Shown piece by piece: positions 46,023 through 54,862 of a stretch of 64,000 nucleotides of DNA. The stretch lies in assembly GCF_001642735.1 (NCBI RefSeq), contig NZ_LWHM01000016.1:1-64000 (forward strand). The letters run 5' to 3'. The notes beneath the pieces were generated by a model. The model saw nothing but the letters and a program-made list of their open reading frames with translations. It made no database searches and was not told the DNA's origin. Made by a program: the position numbers and the translations under genes. How positions within the stretch are numbered: the stretch's first letter is position 1; every line of letters begins with the position of its first letter. The DNA is from Pseudohongiella nitratireducens. GTDB taxonomy: Bacteria; Pseudomonadota; Gammaproteobacteria; Pseudomonadales; Pseudohongiellaceae.

Positions 46023-46065
46023 TAAAGCTGTCTGAAATTATCGAGACTGTCGCAGGAGAAATTGC

Positions 46066-47049
46066 ATGTTGTTACCTGTCGTTGCCATTCTGGTAGGACT
46101 GGTTGTTCTGGTATGGAGTGCCAACCGTTTCGTCAATGGCGCCGCTAACACAGCAAAACATTTCTCCCTGCCCAGCCTGTTAATCGGTATCCTGATCATC
46201 GGCTTCGGCACTTCGGCTCCTGAGCTGGTGGTATCTGTACTGGCAGCCAGCCAGGGTAATCCCGGGATTGCACTGGGCAATGCCTTCGGCTCCAACATCA
46301 GCAACATCGCGCTGATTCTCGGTACCACAGCCGTGCTGGCACCAATTGCCGTCACCTCAGACATCCTGCGCCGCACCCTGCCCATGCTGACACTGGCTAC
46401 GCTCGCCATTGCTGCCGTGCTCTGGAATCTGGCGATCAGTCGCGGCAATGCCGTTTTCCTGCTTATTCTGTTCATCATCATCATGGGCTGGACCATCAGA
46501 CAGAGCCTCAAAGACCAAAAAAGAGGCAAGCAGGATGAGCTGGGTATCGAAGTGGATCAGGAGTATTCGAACCTGATGCCACTGGGCCGGTCCATCTTCT
46601 GGGTAGTGGTCGGTCTTATTATGCTTATCGCCAGCTCCCGGGCTCTGGTATGGGGCGCCGTGAGTGTTGCTCAAAGCCTTGGCGTCAGCGATCTGGTGAT
46701 AGGTCTGACCATTGTTGCCGTCGGTACATCTCTACCCGAACTTGCCTCATCGATCATAGCCGCCCGCAAAGGTGAACATGATATGGCCGTCGGCAACATC
46801 CTGGGTTCAAACCTGTTCAATACGTTGGCAGTTGTCGGGCTGGCCGGGGTGATTCAGCCCCTGAATGTTGAGGCGACGGTGTTGTACCGTGATGTCGGCC
46901 TGATGCTCGGGCTGACCGCTTCACTCTTCCTGTTTGGTTTCGGCTTCAAGGGCAAACAGGGTCGTATCAATCGCTGGGAAGGCGGCATTCTGATTCTGGT
47001 CTATTTGTTATACACTGGACGGCTGGTAAGCTCCTTGCTCACAGGCTGA
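46066..47049 (+). CDS. Calcium/sodium antiporter (YrbG-like, CaCA family)
   Basis: A 327-residue membrane protein with ten helices in two inverted repeats. The first alpha repeat has [12 protein letters not shown] and [10 protein letters not shown]; the second has [11 protein letters not shown] and [10 protein letters not shown]. This is the K+-independent Na+/Ca2+ exchanger pattern. It lies 43 bp after gtrA on the same strand, but a link to the sugar operon is not evident. Confidence 0.95.
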   Translation: MLLPVVAILVGLVVLVWSANRFVNGAANTAKHFSLPSLLIGILIIGFGTSAPELVVSVLAASQGNPGIALGNAFGSNISNIALILGTTAVLAPIAVTSDILRRTLPMLTLATLAIAAVLWNLAISRGNAVFLLILFIIIMGWTIRQSLKDQKRGKQDELGIEVDQEYSNLMPLGRSIFWVVVGLIMLIASSRALVWGAVSVAQSLGVSDLVIGLTIVAVGTSLPELASSIIAARKGEHDMAVGNILGSNLFNTLAVVGLAGVIQPLNVEATVLYRDVGLMLGLTASLFLFGFGFKGKQGRINRWEGGILILVYLLYTGRLVSSLLTG

Positions 47050-47114
47050 AGACAACAGTCAGGTCAGGCAGCTAGCCATCATATTACGCTCTTATGATAG
47101 CCAATTGACCGGGG

Positions 47115-47133
47115 AATAATAATAATCATGTCT
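47115..47133. promoter_or_regulatory. Possible Fur box over the start of the NosR-like gene
   Basis: AATAATAATAATCATGTCT matches 13 of 19 positions of the Fur consensus, mainly in the left and central parts. It covers the start codon of the next gene. The A/T-rich repeat makes a chance match quite possible. Confidence 0.3.
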
Positions 47134-49083
47134 TCCTGCCTGCTTGCCGACTCGCGCGGCAAGGTATCTATCCGTATCGCCACCATTTGCATAGCACTCT
47201 TGCTGTGTTTGCTCACTGCCGCATCCTTCGCACAAACGCCTTTTACACGAGTCGTCGATGAGTCCATGCTTAAACGGGTATTCCCCCAGGCTGAACACTT
47301 CAGCGAAAAAACCGGGGAACCGCCAGTCATCCGCGCCTATGGCGAAGTTAGCAGCAACAGCAGTGAGCCTGAATTACTAGGTTACGCGTTTCAGACCTCC
47401 GACTACCCTCCCGAGGAAATAGGTTACAGCTCGACGATTGATGTCCTGGTCGGCCTTGATACCAACGCCACGATCAATGCTGTTTTCGTCCTGGACTACA
47501 ATGAGTCGTTTCGCTCCAGCCGCGGTGACTTCCTCGATACCCCGACATTCCAGCCACAGTTCCGCGGCAAATCGCTGCAGGAAGAGTTTCGGGTCGGTCG
47601 GGATGTTGATGGTGTTTCAAGGGCCACGATCACCAGTTGGGCAACGACACGCGGAATCTATAATGCAGCAAGAGAAGTGGCCTCTGTTTACCTGCCTGAA
47701 AGTGGCATTCGCTCCCTGAATGACAGCATGGAAAACGTACGCGCTCAACTCAACCCCATGAGCTGGGAAGAAATGATTGCAGCCGACCTGGTGCAGCAGG
47801 GCACGCTGGACTATGCAGATGGTACCGCCCTGACTTTGTCATTGACTTACATGGGGGACGAGATACTGGGTGACATACTGGTTGGCAGTGAAGCCTATTC
47901 CCAGGCAGAGCGTGCCGCCAGCAGCCGTTTTGACCAGGGCAAGCTGTTCCTGGTGGGAATCTCCGGCGATGCCTCGGACCCCTTCCGGCAGGAGCGACTG
48001 AGTATCCGTCAGGGCGATGCCATTTTCGATCTGGATCGTCGACAATCCGTCTACGCTGGCTCAGCAGATGCCGGCAAGCTTAACGGTAAAGGCAATTTCT
48101 CGGTCGCCATGGTATTGCCAGACACCCTGGACCTCGCTCAACCCTTCTCCGTTTCCTATGATCCTGAAAACGAACTGTCCCCGCTTGTGATAGACGTCAG
48201 CATTAGCGGTGTTCAGAGAAATCTTGCTCTGGGAGAGCCCGTACCATCGCCGTTTTCAGCACCGCTAACCTCTGATAATGACTGGTCACGGCTGGTTCCA
48301 TTGAGTATTTTGCTTGGACTGGTCATGGTGGCTTTCTGGCGCAAAAGTGCGCCATTGCGTTGGGTAGCATTGAGCGCAACGCTGGTGTGGCTGGGGTTTA
48401 TTGATGGTGGCTTCCTGTCTGTCTCACATATCATCAATGGCATGAATCAGGGGGTTTCACTTTTCACCGGCAACAGTGCTCTGCTCCTGATAGTCGCCTT
48501 CACAATCATCACAACTGTGATCTGGGGGCGTGTATTTTGTTCCTCAGTCTGCCCCTTTGGGGCATTGCAGGACATTATCAGCTACCTGACTCCCAAAAAA
48601 TGGCAGCGCACAGTGCCAGCCTGGATTCACGACAGAGCTATCTGGCTGAAGTACCTGATTCTGGCATTACTGATGGTTATGGCTGTGGTATACAGTCAGA
48701 TCAGTATCTTCCAGTATTTTGAGCCGTTTGGCACACTGTTCTTCTACAGTTCTTCCGTGTTGCTTTGGGCAATACTGGCGTTGATATTAATTGCCTGTAT
48801 TCCTGTAAAACGATTCTATTGTCGATATGTATGTCCGCTGGGAGCTTCCCTGGGCGTACTTTCATTGATCAGCATCTCTCGAATTAAACGTGTTGAGCAA
48901 TGCAGTGTCTGTAAAGTTTGTGAGCATAGCTGTCCAACAGGTGCTATCCGAAAAGAGAAAGTGGATTTCAAGGAATGCGTTCGTTGTGATATCTGTGAAA
49001 GCAAACTGATCCAGAAAGCCGGGGTTTGCAAACACAGTGTCGACAGCTTGATAGACAGAGGCGTCATCGTTCGTGGTGGCTAA
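47128..49083 (+). CDS. NosR/NirI-like membrane flavo-iron-sulfur protein
   Basis: A 651-residue protein. It has a signal peptide (about 1-36), a periplasmic FMN-binding domain with the threonine motif DGVSRATITS (about residues 157-166), and about six transmembrane helices. Two CxxxCP motifs (CSSVCPFGA, CRYVCPLGA) and two ferredoxin-type cysteine sets follow (CSVCKVCEHSCP and CVRCDICES...C). This order is that of NosR/NirI, which feed electrons to nitrous-oxide or nitrite reduction. No nosZ, nosD or nir gene is visible nearby, so another electron acceptor is possible. A terminator follows. Confidence 0.85.
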   Translation: MSSCLLADSRGKVSIRIATICIALLLCLLTAASFAQTPFTRVVDESMLKRVFPQAEHFSEKTGEPPVIRAYGEVSSNSSEPELLGYAFQTSDYPPEEIGYSSTIDVLVGLDTNATINAVFVLDYNESFRSSRGDFLDTPTFQPQFRGKSLQEEFRVGRDVDGVSRATITSWATTRGIYNAAREVASVYLPESGIRSLNDSMENVRAQLNPMSWEEMIAADLVQQGTLDYADGTALTLSLTYMGDEILGDILVGSEAYSQAERAASSRFDQGKLFLVGISGDASDPFRQERLSIRQGDAIFDLDRRQSVYAGSADAGKLNGKGNFSVAMVLPDTLDLAQPFSVSYDPENELSPLVIDVSISGVQRNLALGEPVPSPFSAPLTSDNDWSRLVPLSILLGLVMVAFWRKSAPLRWVALSATLVWLGFIDGGFLSVSHIINGMNQGVSLFTGNSALLLIVAFTIITTVIWGRVFCSSVCPFGALQDIISYLTPKKWQRTVPAWIHDRAIWLKYLILALLMVMAVVYSQISIFQYFEPFGTLFFYSSSVLLWAILALILIACIPVKRFYCRYVCPLGASLGVLSLISISRIKRVEQCSVCKVCEHSCPTGAIRKEKVDFKECVRCDICESKLIQKAGVCKHSVDSLIDRGVIVRGG

Positions 49084-49101
49084 CCTGTCATTTCGCCCAA
49101 T

Positions 49102-49128
49102 AAAAAGGCCGCTTGAAGCGGCCTTTTT
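49102..49128. terminator. Bidirectional Rho-independent terminator
   Basis: AAAAAGGCCGC and GCGGCCTTTTT pair perfectly around TTGAA. It separates the NosR-like gene from the convergent TonB-receptor gene. Confidence 0.95.
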
Positions 49129-49148
49129 ATTATGGCGCAAATGATTTA

Positions 49149-51287
49149 TCAGAACGTGCCATTTATCTTGATTGATACCACTCTGGCAGCATCCGTACAG
49201 TAGTCCTCAATCTCGGTGATTGCGGCTGTATCGATGCGTCCGTTATAGCGCTCACGTATACGGCATTGATCATTGTTAGTCGCATTACGTGCATCAAAAC
49301 GGATACGGATATCATTGCGGGTAACAAACTCGAGGAATGCGGTAACGTTCGGATCGCCATACATACTCTCGACGTTATTGACATCGTACCGCTCAATATT
49401 ACCTTCGAAACGGTTGTTCCAGTTCAGGCCATAATTTACACGCCAGGATGGAATATCATGACGGAAACCAAGCTGCAGACGGCCACGTTCAAAATTCTCG
49501 AAGCGACGAGTCTCACCTGTGAAGGGGTCCTCAATTTCTGAGTCACGGACACGCAGGCTGGATGTCAGTAGCAGGTTAGGCATGTTGATCATGTTCATCC
49601 GCACGCTACCATTGAGCTCCAGACCCCACATATCACCATCACCAATATTACCATTGGCTGACTGCAGGTTTGAACTTCCCGGCGGAGTGACATCAATACG
49701 CTCAATCACATCCAGGTGGCGCATGTACCAGACCATACCGTCGATAACACCACCATCGTTTGGCAGGCGATACTCGCCGCCCAGGTTCAAACGCCAGACT
49801 TGCTCCTGGCTCAGGTTAGCATTGCCCGCCATGGTGTTGTTGTCATCGTCGCGCGTATCACTGGATGCCACAAAGTCAGAAAAGCTAAGCTGCAATACAC
49901 GTTTTGCCAACGTAGCCCGAAGCTGAACATCAGGACGAACATCCCAGCGCAAATCAAATGAAGGCTTAACAAAACTGAACTCACGTTTGTTAAATACATC
50001 CCCGGTTTGGGTAATTTCAGAAGCCTCATAAACAAACTGGCTTTCCAGTGCCAGCGTCGGGCTTAACTGCCAGTTGTGAAACAGGAACGGCTCATAGCGA
50101 ATTTCTTCGACAACCGAGTCAGCAAGACTCAGGTTCACAGGCGTTAGGCCACCATGATTATCACTGGCTGGCCCCGAACCTGGCTGGCCGAGTCGCAAAC
50201 TGGAGTCGAGGGTTGTCTGTGCGCGCTCCACACCAAACTCAATATCCTGACCATCAAACAAGCCCATGGAATAGGAGGTGCGGACAATTTGCTCTTCTTG
50301 TGTGGAGTCAGAACCGACAAACAGATTCTTCTCTTCAGAACCATCAGATTGCAGCACAAACCGTTCACGCTCGCTATTGTCGACTTCCTCACTGGCAATA
50401 AAGAGAAGCTTGAACAAGTGATCGTTGTCGAATCTCAACTCATAGTCACCACCGATTTCCCAGTTATGGTCATCTGACGGTGTTTCTTCCCGCTCTATGC
50501 GCGTACTGGGCGCACTACCCGTCAAATCAGTGATGCTACGGTCTATATCTACCGTGTTGTCATGATTTTCAAACAGCAGATTCAAACGCGCACTGCTACT
50601 ATCTGTTATCAGATAAGAGAGATTTGCAGAAACAATTTTGGAATACTGGTCACGAACCCGCTCTTCTTTAATTCTGTCATTGGGTGAACCATCAGCAAGG
50701 ATACTGTTTTCCCAGCTCGGCCGATAATCGTGCCGGGGTTCCAGTTCTGCACTCAATAAATAATTGAAGCTCCCCTCAGTGCCATTGACCGAAAATTTAC
50801 CACCGGGCTGAACATGACCATCCATGTAACGGTCAGTATTCACTTCATAAGCATAGGTGCGACTGGCCAGTGCTTCTGTCAGAACAATATTGACGACCTG
50901 ATCGCCACGCACGTCCAGGTCTGCTGATGTACCACGAATCAATTCAATATGACGAACTTTATCGGCAGCGATTCGTTGTAACTGGCTGTTGGCTTCGTTG
51001 CTTTTACCTGCAACCCGCTTGCCATCAATCAGAATCTGGTTGCCACCACCACCCCCCAGGCCACGTCCGCTGTTATTGCTGGCAAAGTTGCCACCAGTAG
51101 CAGAACCCACACCTGGAATCCGGTTCAGCATGTCCAGCGCCGTGACTGGCGCCCACTGTTCGAAGTATTCGGCAGAATAGACAACGGTGGAGTCGTTTTC
51201 ATTGGTTTGCTGTGCATGACTTAACACAGAAGCAGAGGCTAGCAGCCCTGAAACCACCAGGGCCGAGGTAAATACAGACAATCTCAT
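49149..51287 (-). CDS. TonB-dependent outer-membrane receptor
   Basis: A 712-residue precursor with a signal peptide (about 1-25, ending SHAQQ). The plug domain has ALDMLNRIPGV, a Gly-rich GRGLGGGGGNQILIDGKRV and RHIELIRGTSADLDVRG. A beta barrel of about 550 residues ends in an aromatic residue (INGTF), as barrels do. No N-terminal signalling (STN) domain is seen. The ligand is unknown. A response regulator gene on the same strand ends 196 bp upstream of it. Weak A/T repeats near its start do not make a clear Fur box. Confidence 0.88.
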   Translation of the reverse strand: MRLSVFTSALVVSGLLASASVLSHAQQTNENDSTVVYSAEYFEQWAPVTALDMLNRIPGVGSATGGNFASNNSGRGLGGGGGNQILIDGKRVAGKSNEANSQLQRIAADKVRHIELIRGTSADLDVRGDQVVNIVLTEALASRTYAYEVNTDRYMDGHVQPGGKFSVNGTEGSFNYLLSAELEPRHDYRPSWENSILADGSPNDRIKEERVRDQYSKIVSANLSYLITDSSSARLNLLFENHDNTVDIDRSITDLTGSAPSTRIEREETPSDDHNWEIGGDYELRFDNDHLFKLLFIASEEVDNSERERFVLQSDGSEEKNLFVGSDSTQEEQIVRTSYSMGLFDGQDIEFGVERAQTTLDSSLRLGQPGSGPASDNHGGLTPVNLSLADSVVEEIRYEPFLFHNWQLSPTLALESQFVYEASEITQTGDVFNKREFSFVKPSFDLRWDVRPDVQLRATLAKRVLQLSFSDFVASSDTRDDDNNTMAGNANLSQEQVWRLNLGGEYRLPNDGGVIDGMVWYMRHLDVIERIDVTPPGSSNLQSANGNIGDGDMWGLELNGSVRMNMINMPNLLLTSSLRVRDSEIEDPFTGETRRFENFERGRLQLGFRHDIPSWRVNYGLNWNNRFEGNIERYDVNNVESMYGDPNVTAFLEFVTRNDIRIRFDARNATNNDQCRIRERYNGRIDTAAITEIEDYCTDAARVVSIKINGTF

Positions 51288-51483
51288 GGAACGTGACTCA
51301 TTATTATTTGAATAAACCGATAAAAATAGGCGAAAACGCCTATTCAGGCAAACGCGGAACCGGCTGTTTTTGTCATTATTTGCAACAAATGCTATCAGGG
51401 CGATCGAGAAAAGCGATTAGACGCATAAAAAGCACTGCTTATCGCACCGGCATTGCCTTACCCGGGTGATTCCAATACTGCGC

Positions 51484-52137
51484 TTATTCGGTCTCTATGA
51501 TGCCCAGCCGAATCGCCTCAAGTGTCACTTCTGAGCGATTGGACACGCCCAGTTTGGCATAAACACTTTTGACATAGCCTTTTACCGTATCAGCGGATAA
51601 CGAGAGAAGGTCTGCTGCCTCATCTACACTGTAACCTTTAGCGATCAGGCAAAGCACCTCCTCTTCCCTGGGAGTGAGTCGCACCTCACGCCGGGCATTG
51701 CCTTTATTATTAAAATGATTGATCAGACGCTGGGACGATGCCGGGGACAAAGGCGGCTGATCCTTACGGATACCCTGTAAATAGCTGACAATCCGGTCTC
51801 TATCCTGATCTTTGAGGATGTACCCTCTGGCACCGGCCTTCAGCGCGGTGAACAGGTTTCGGTCGTCATCATAGATTGTGGCGACCACGACATAACAGTC
51901 AGGCTGCTCATTCTGTAAGGTTCGGATAACATCCAGGCCACTGCCATCAGGCAGCCCCAGATCCACCAGCGCCATGCTGAGTTCATAGAGAGGGATTTTC
52001 TCCATCGCCTGCGCCAGCGTTCCCGCTTCTACGACACTCAGTTCGCTGAACGCTGTCTTCACACAGGTGGTCAGCCACTGCCGAGTTTCCGGATTATCCT
52101 CGACCACTAGCGCAAACGCGTTGTCTGTCGACCACAT
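51484..52137 (-). CDS. NarL/LuxR-type response regulator
   Basis: A 217-residue protein with a complete receiver domain: acidic pair in VVEDNPE, phospho-accepting Asp in LVDLGLPDGSG, Thr in VATIYDD and Lys in YILKD. A LuxR helix-turn-helix follows (LTPREEEVLCLIAKGYSVDEAADLLSLS..., about 150-215). It is divergent from a histidine kinase gene 95 bp away, its likely partner. The TonB-receptor gene lies downstream on the same strand and is a candidate target. Confidence 0.93.
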   Translation of the reverse strand: MWSTDNAFALVVEDNPETRQWLTTCVKTAFSELSVVEAGTLAQAMEKIPLYELSMALVDLGLPDGSGLDVIRTLQNEQPDCYVVVATIYDDDRNLFTALKAGARGYILKDQDRDRIVSYLQGIRKDQPPLSPASSQRLINHFNNKGNARREVRLTPREEEVLCLIAKGYSVDEAADLLSLSADTVKGYVKSVYAKLGVSNRSEVTLEAIRLGIIETE

Positions 52138-52232
52138 CGAGTTGACTCCATTAGCAAACCCTCAAAACTGGTAATACCCAAAACCATGACATCATTGCAA
52201 TTTTGGCCAGACTGTAGACAATGCATAAATGA

Positions 52233-54200
52233 ATGTATACCCCCAGATTGAGGGGAACACGCAACATCAAGAATAATATTACCCGGAACTGTCCCGCAGT
52301 GCGCCCATCCCGTATTTATATTTGTTTCTCTCTAACACTTTGGGCTTTCGCCTTTTGTGGTTTTACAACAGCCCAATCACAATCCGATGTGATCAACCAG
52401 AGCGACATTATCGAGTTGACCCAGGCACAACTGACAACAGGGGCTGACTCCAGTGTCTCAGAGATCTCAGGCCTGGATAGCAACTGGCGGGAAATCACGT
52501 TACCACTGATGAGTGGCGACCTGAACCCGGATGAGCTGGCACATATCTCAGGTGGAGGCAGTCTGTGGTTGCGCCTAATACTCCCGGAAAACGCTTTTGC
52601 AACAGATAACACACAGGCCTTGTTCCTGTGGCGTTACAACCGGGCACTGACTGTTTATTTCAACCGCACCGAGATCGCAGGCAATGGCTTTCGCAATAAC
52701 CGAACCACTATTGCCTGGAATCATCCCCTGTTAGCCATTATCCCGGCACAACAAGACAGCCCCAACGAAGTGCTCATTGAGCTTCATGGTTCTTCCTGGG
52801 GAGCCAATCTGGCCCCTGTCATTCTGGGCCCGGCCAATGAGTTACAGAAGCGTTATGAGTCACGTTTGTTTATGCAGGTTGAAATCAATCGCATCCTGCT
52901 GGCCTTTGCGTTCACCGTTGGTACCTTTACGCTACTGCTGTGGATGATGCGCCGCAAGGATTCCATTTATTTATGGTTCAGCGGGGTGTGTTTCAGTTGG
53001 GCTTTCGCGGCATCGCATACGGTCATACTGTACAACCCCTTCTCATTTGAAACCTGGATCCCTCTGGTTCACAGTGCCATGGACATTTGTACTTTGTGCC
53101 TTTATGGATTTCTTGGCCGACTGGCCAGTGTCAGAATTCCCGGCCGGGAGCGGCTATTCGTGGCCTGGACAGTCCTGGCTGTACTGACCCACAACCTGAT
53201 CCCATTGCAGTGGTTCTGGATCAGCGCCTACCTGATTCACCTGGTCGGCGTTCTGGTGCTTGCCCTGGTAATGGCGCGCGTAGCGGGAATGGCGATTCGT
53301 TCCCGTCAAACAGAATCAATTATCGTAACAACCGCTGTTTCCGCACAGGTAGTGCTGTTCGCTTTGAATGCCTTCCAGATGTTTTTCGGGGACGGTTCAG
53401 GCTGGGACAGAACACTGAATTTCGGGCATTTCGGGATACCTGTGTTGTTGCTGGTCTTCGCCTGGGTGTTGCTGAGACGGTTCTCGCAAGCACTGGATAC
53501 AGCAGAAATCCTGAATAAGGATCTGGAGAAGAAAGTCGCGGAAAGTCGCAAGATCATCACGCAAAGTTTCGAAGAGCGACGCAAGCTTGAGCTGTCAGAA
53601 GCCGCTTCTTCTGAAAGGATGCGTATCTACCGGGACTTACATGATGATGTAGGCTCAAGGCTGCTGTCGATCATTCACGCTGACCCGGGAAATCCGGTAG
53701 CCAATATGGCGCGCGCAACACTGGAGAGTCTTCGTCAGACTGTCTCCAAAGCCAATACACCAGACCAGCCACTGGCAACATTGCTCGCCGACATTCGTGA
53801 AGAGTCAGCACTGCGGCTGGAAGGTTCCGGGCACCAGTTTCACTGGCAACATCAGCCGGGAAACTACCAGGTTGTTGTTGCCAGTGAAACAGCGTTTAAT
53901 GTGAACCGAATCTGTAAAGAACTGGTCAGCAACATTATCAGGCATGCTCAGGCCAGTCATGTCACCTTTAACGTGACGCATAACGAAGATGCCATCAGCA
54001 TTGAAGTCAGGGATAACGGCTGTGGACTTGATGAGGAGGCAGCGCCTGGCAACGGACTACAGCACTTGCGTTCAAGGGCGGAAGAAATCCAGGCAGATAT
54101 CGAGTGGCACGGCTCGGCGAATGGAACGATTACACGCCTTTACTTCTGGTGCCACGCCCGAGGCAACAGACAACAGGTCAACCCGACAACAGAACAATAA
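52233..54200 (+). CDS. Membrane sensor histidine kinase (7TM-type, NarX/DesK-like transmitter)
   Basis: A 655-residue protein. It has a signal/anchor segment, a periplasmic 7TMR-DISM-like beta domain (about 50-220), about seven transmembrane helices (about 225-430) and a coiled coil. The HisKA_3-type transmitter follows, with H470 in RDLHDDVGSRLLSII, then ELVSNIIRHAQASHV (N-box) and VRDNGCGLDEE (G1). The HisKA_3 type pairs with LuxR-type regulators, which fits the divergent response regulator next door. The signal sensed is unknown. The start codon has a poor ribosome site. Confidence 0.88.
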   Translation: MYTPRLRGTRNIKNNITRNCPAVRPSRIYICFSLTLWAFAFCGFTTAQSQSDVINQSDIIELTQAQLTTGADSSVSEISGLDSNWREITLPLMSGDLNPDELAHISGGGSLWLRLILPENAFATDNTQALFLWRYNRALTVYFNRTEIAGNGFRNNRTTIAWNHPLLAIIPAQQDSPNEVLIELHGSSWGANLAPVILGPANELQKRYESRLFMQVEINRILLAFAFTVGTFTLLLWMMRRKDSIYLWFSGVCFSWAFAASHTVILYNPFSFETWIPLVHSAMDICTLCLYGFLGRLASVRIPGRERLFVAWTVLAVLTHNLIPLQWFWISAYLIHLVGVLVLALVMARVAGMAIRSRQTESIIVTTAVSAQVVLFALNAFQMFFGDGSGWDRTLNFGHFGIPVLLLVFAWVLLRRFSQALDTAEILNKDLEKKVAESRKIITQSFEERRKLELSEAASSERMRIYRDLHDDVGSRLLSIIHADPGNPVANMARATLESLRQTVSKANTPDQPLATLLADIREESALRLEGSGHQFHWQHQPGNYQVVVASETAFNVNRICKELVSNIIRHAQASHVTFNVTHNEDAISIEVRDNGCGLDEEAAPGNGLQHLRSRAEEIQADIEWHGSANGTITRLYFWCHARGNRQQVNPTTEQ

Positions 54201-54241
54201 AACGCTCAACCAACAAACTGTCATCATACAGGGGGATACAT

Positions 54242-54862
54242 ATGATGAAGCTTTACGAAACGCGTGTCGCACCGAACCCACGGCGGGTCAGGGTATTCAT
54301 CGCAGAAAAGGGTCTGACGGAGCAGGTAGAGTATATTGAAGTCAACTTGCAGACCGGTGAAAACCTGACACCAGAATTTCGACAGCGAAACCCCATGAAA
54401 AAGGTGCCAGTACTTGAACTGGAAGATGGCACCTGTATTTCCGAGACCATGGCGATTTGCCGATATCTGGAAGCGGCCTACCCGGAAACACCCAGACTGC
54501 TGGGGGAAAGTGCCAAAGAGATTGCCCTGATTGAGCAATGGAACCGCTGGATAGATTTTTTCTACATGATGCCAACAGGTATGGCATTTCAGCACCTGAC
54601 GGGGTATTTCAAAGACCGCATGACCCCCAATCAGGCATGGGGCGAAGCCTGCAAATCTGATGCTGAAAAATTCTTTGCCTTCCTCGATCAGCAACTTGAA
54701 GGTCGACGTTTTTTGTGCGGAGAACAGTTCACCGCTGCCGATATCAGCGCAGTGTGTGTGCTGGATTTCAACAAGGTGATTCAGCAGAAGATACAGGATG
54801 ATCAGAGCAACCTGCTGGCCTGGTATGAACGGGTCAATCAGCGTCCATCAATAACTGCCTGA
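54242..54862 (+). CDS. Glutathione S-transferase family protein
   Basis: A 206-residue GST with an N-terminal thioredoxin fold (MKLYETRVAPNPRRVRVFIAEKGL; KVPVLELEDG with cis-Pro; ISETMAICRYLE with the GSH-binding E-S/T pair). An all-helical C-terminal domain follows (FLCGEQFTAADISAV). Starts at ATG 54242 or 54245 share a GGGGGA ribosome site. The 41-bp gap after the kinase gene allows co-transcription. Its 3' end overlaps the convergent next gene by 15 bp. Confidence 0.92.
   Translation: MMKLYETRVAPNPRRVRVFIAEKGLTEQVEYIEVNLQTGENLTPEFRQRNPMKKVPVLELEDGTCISETMAICRYLEAAYPETPRLLGESAKEIALIEQWNRWIDFFYMMPTGMAFQHLTGYFKDRMTPNQAWGEACKSDAEKFFAFLDQQLEGRRFLCGEQFTAADISAVCVLDFNKVIQQKIQDDQSNLLAWYERVNQRPSITA

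Noticed and set aside
51288-51320. Possible Fur box before the TonB-receptor gene
   Set aside because: Only a few A/T repeats (ATAATAATGA) are present; the match to the 19-bp consensus is poor.
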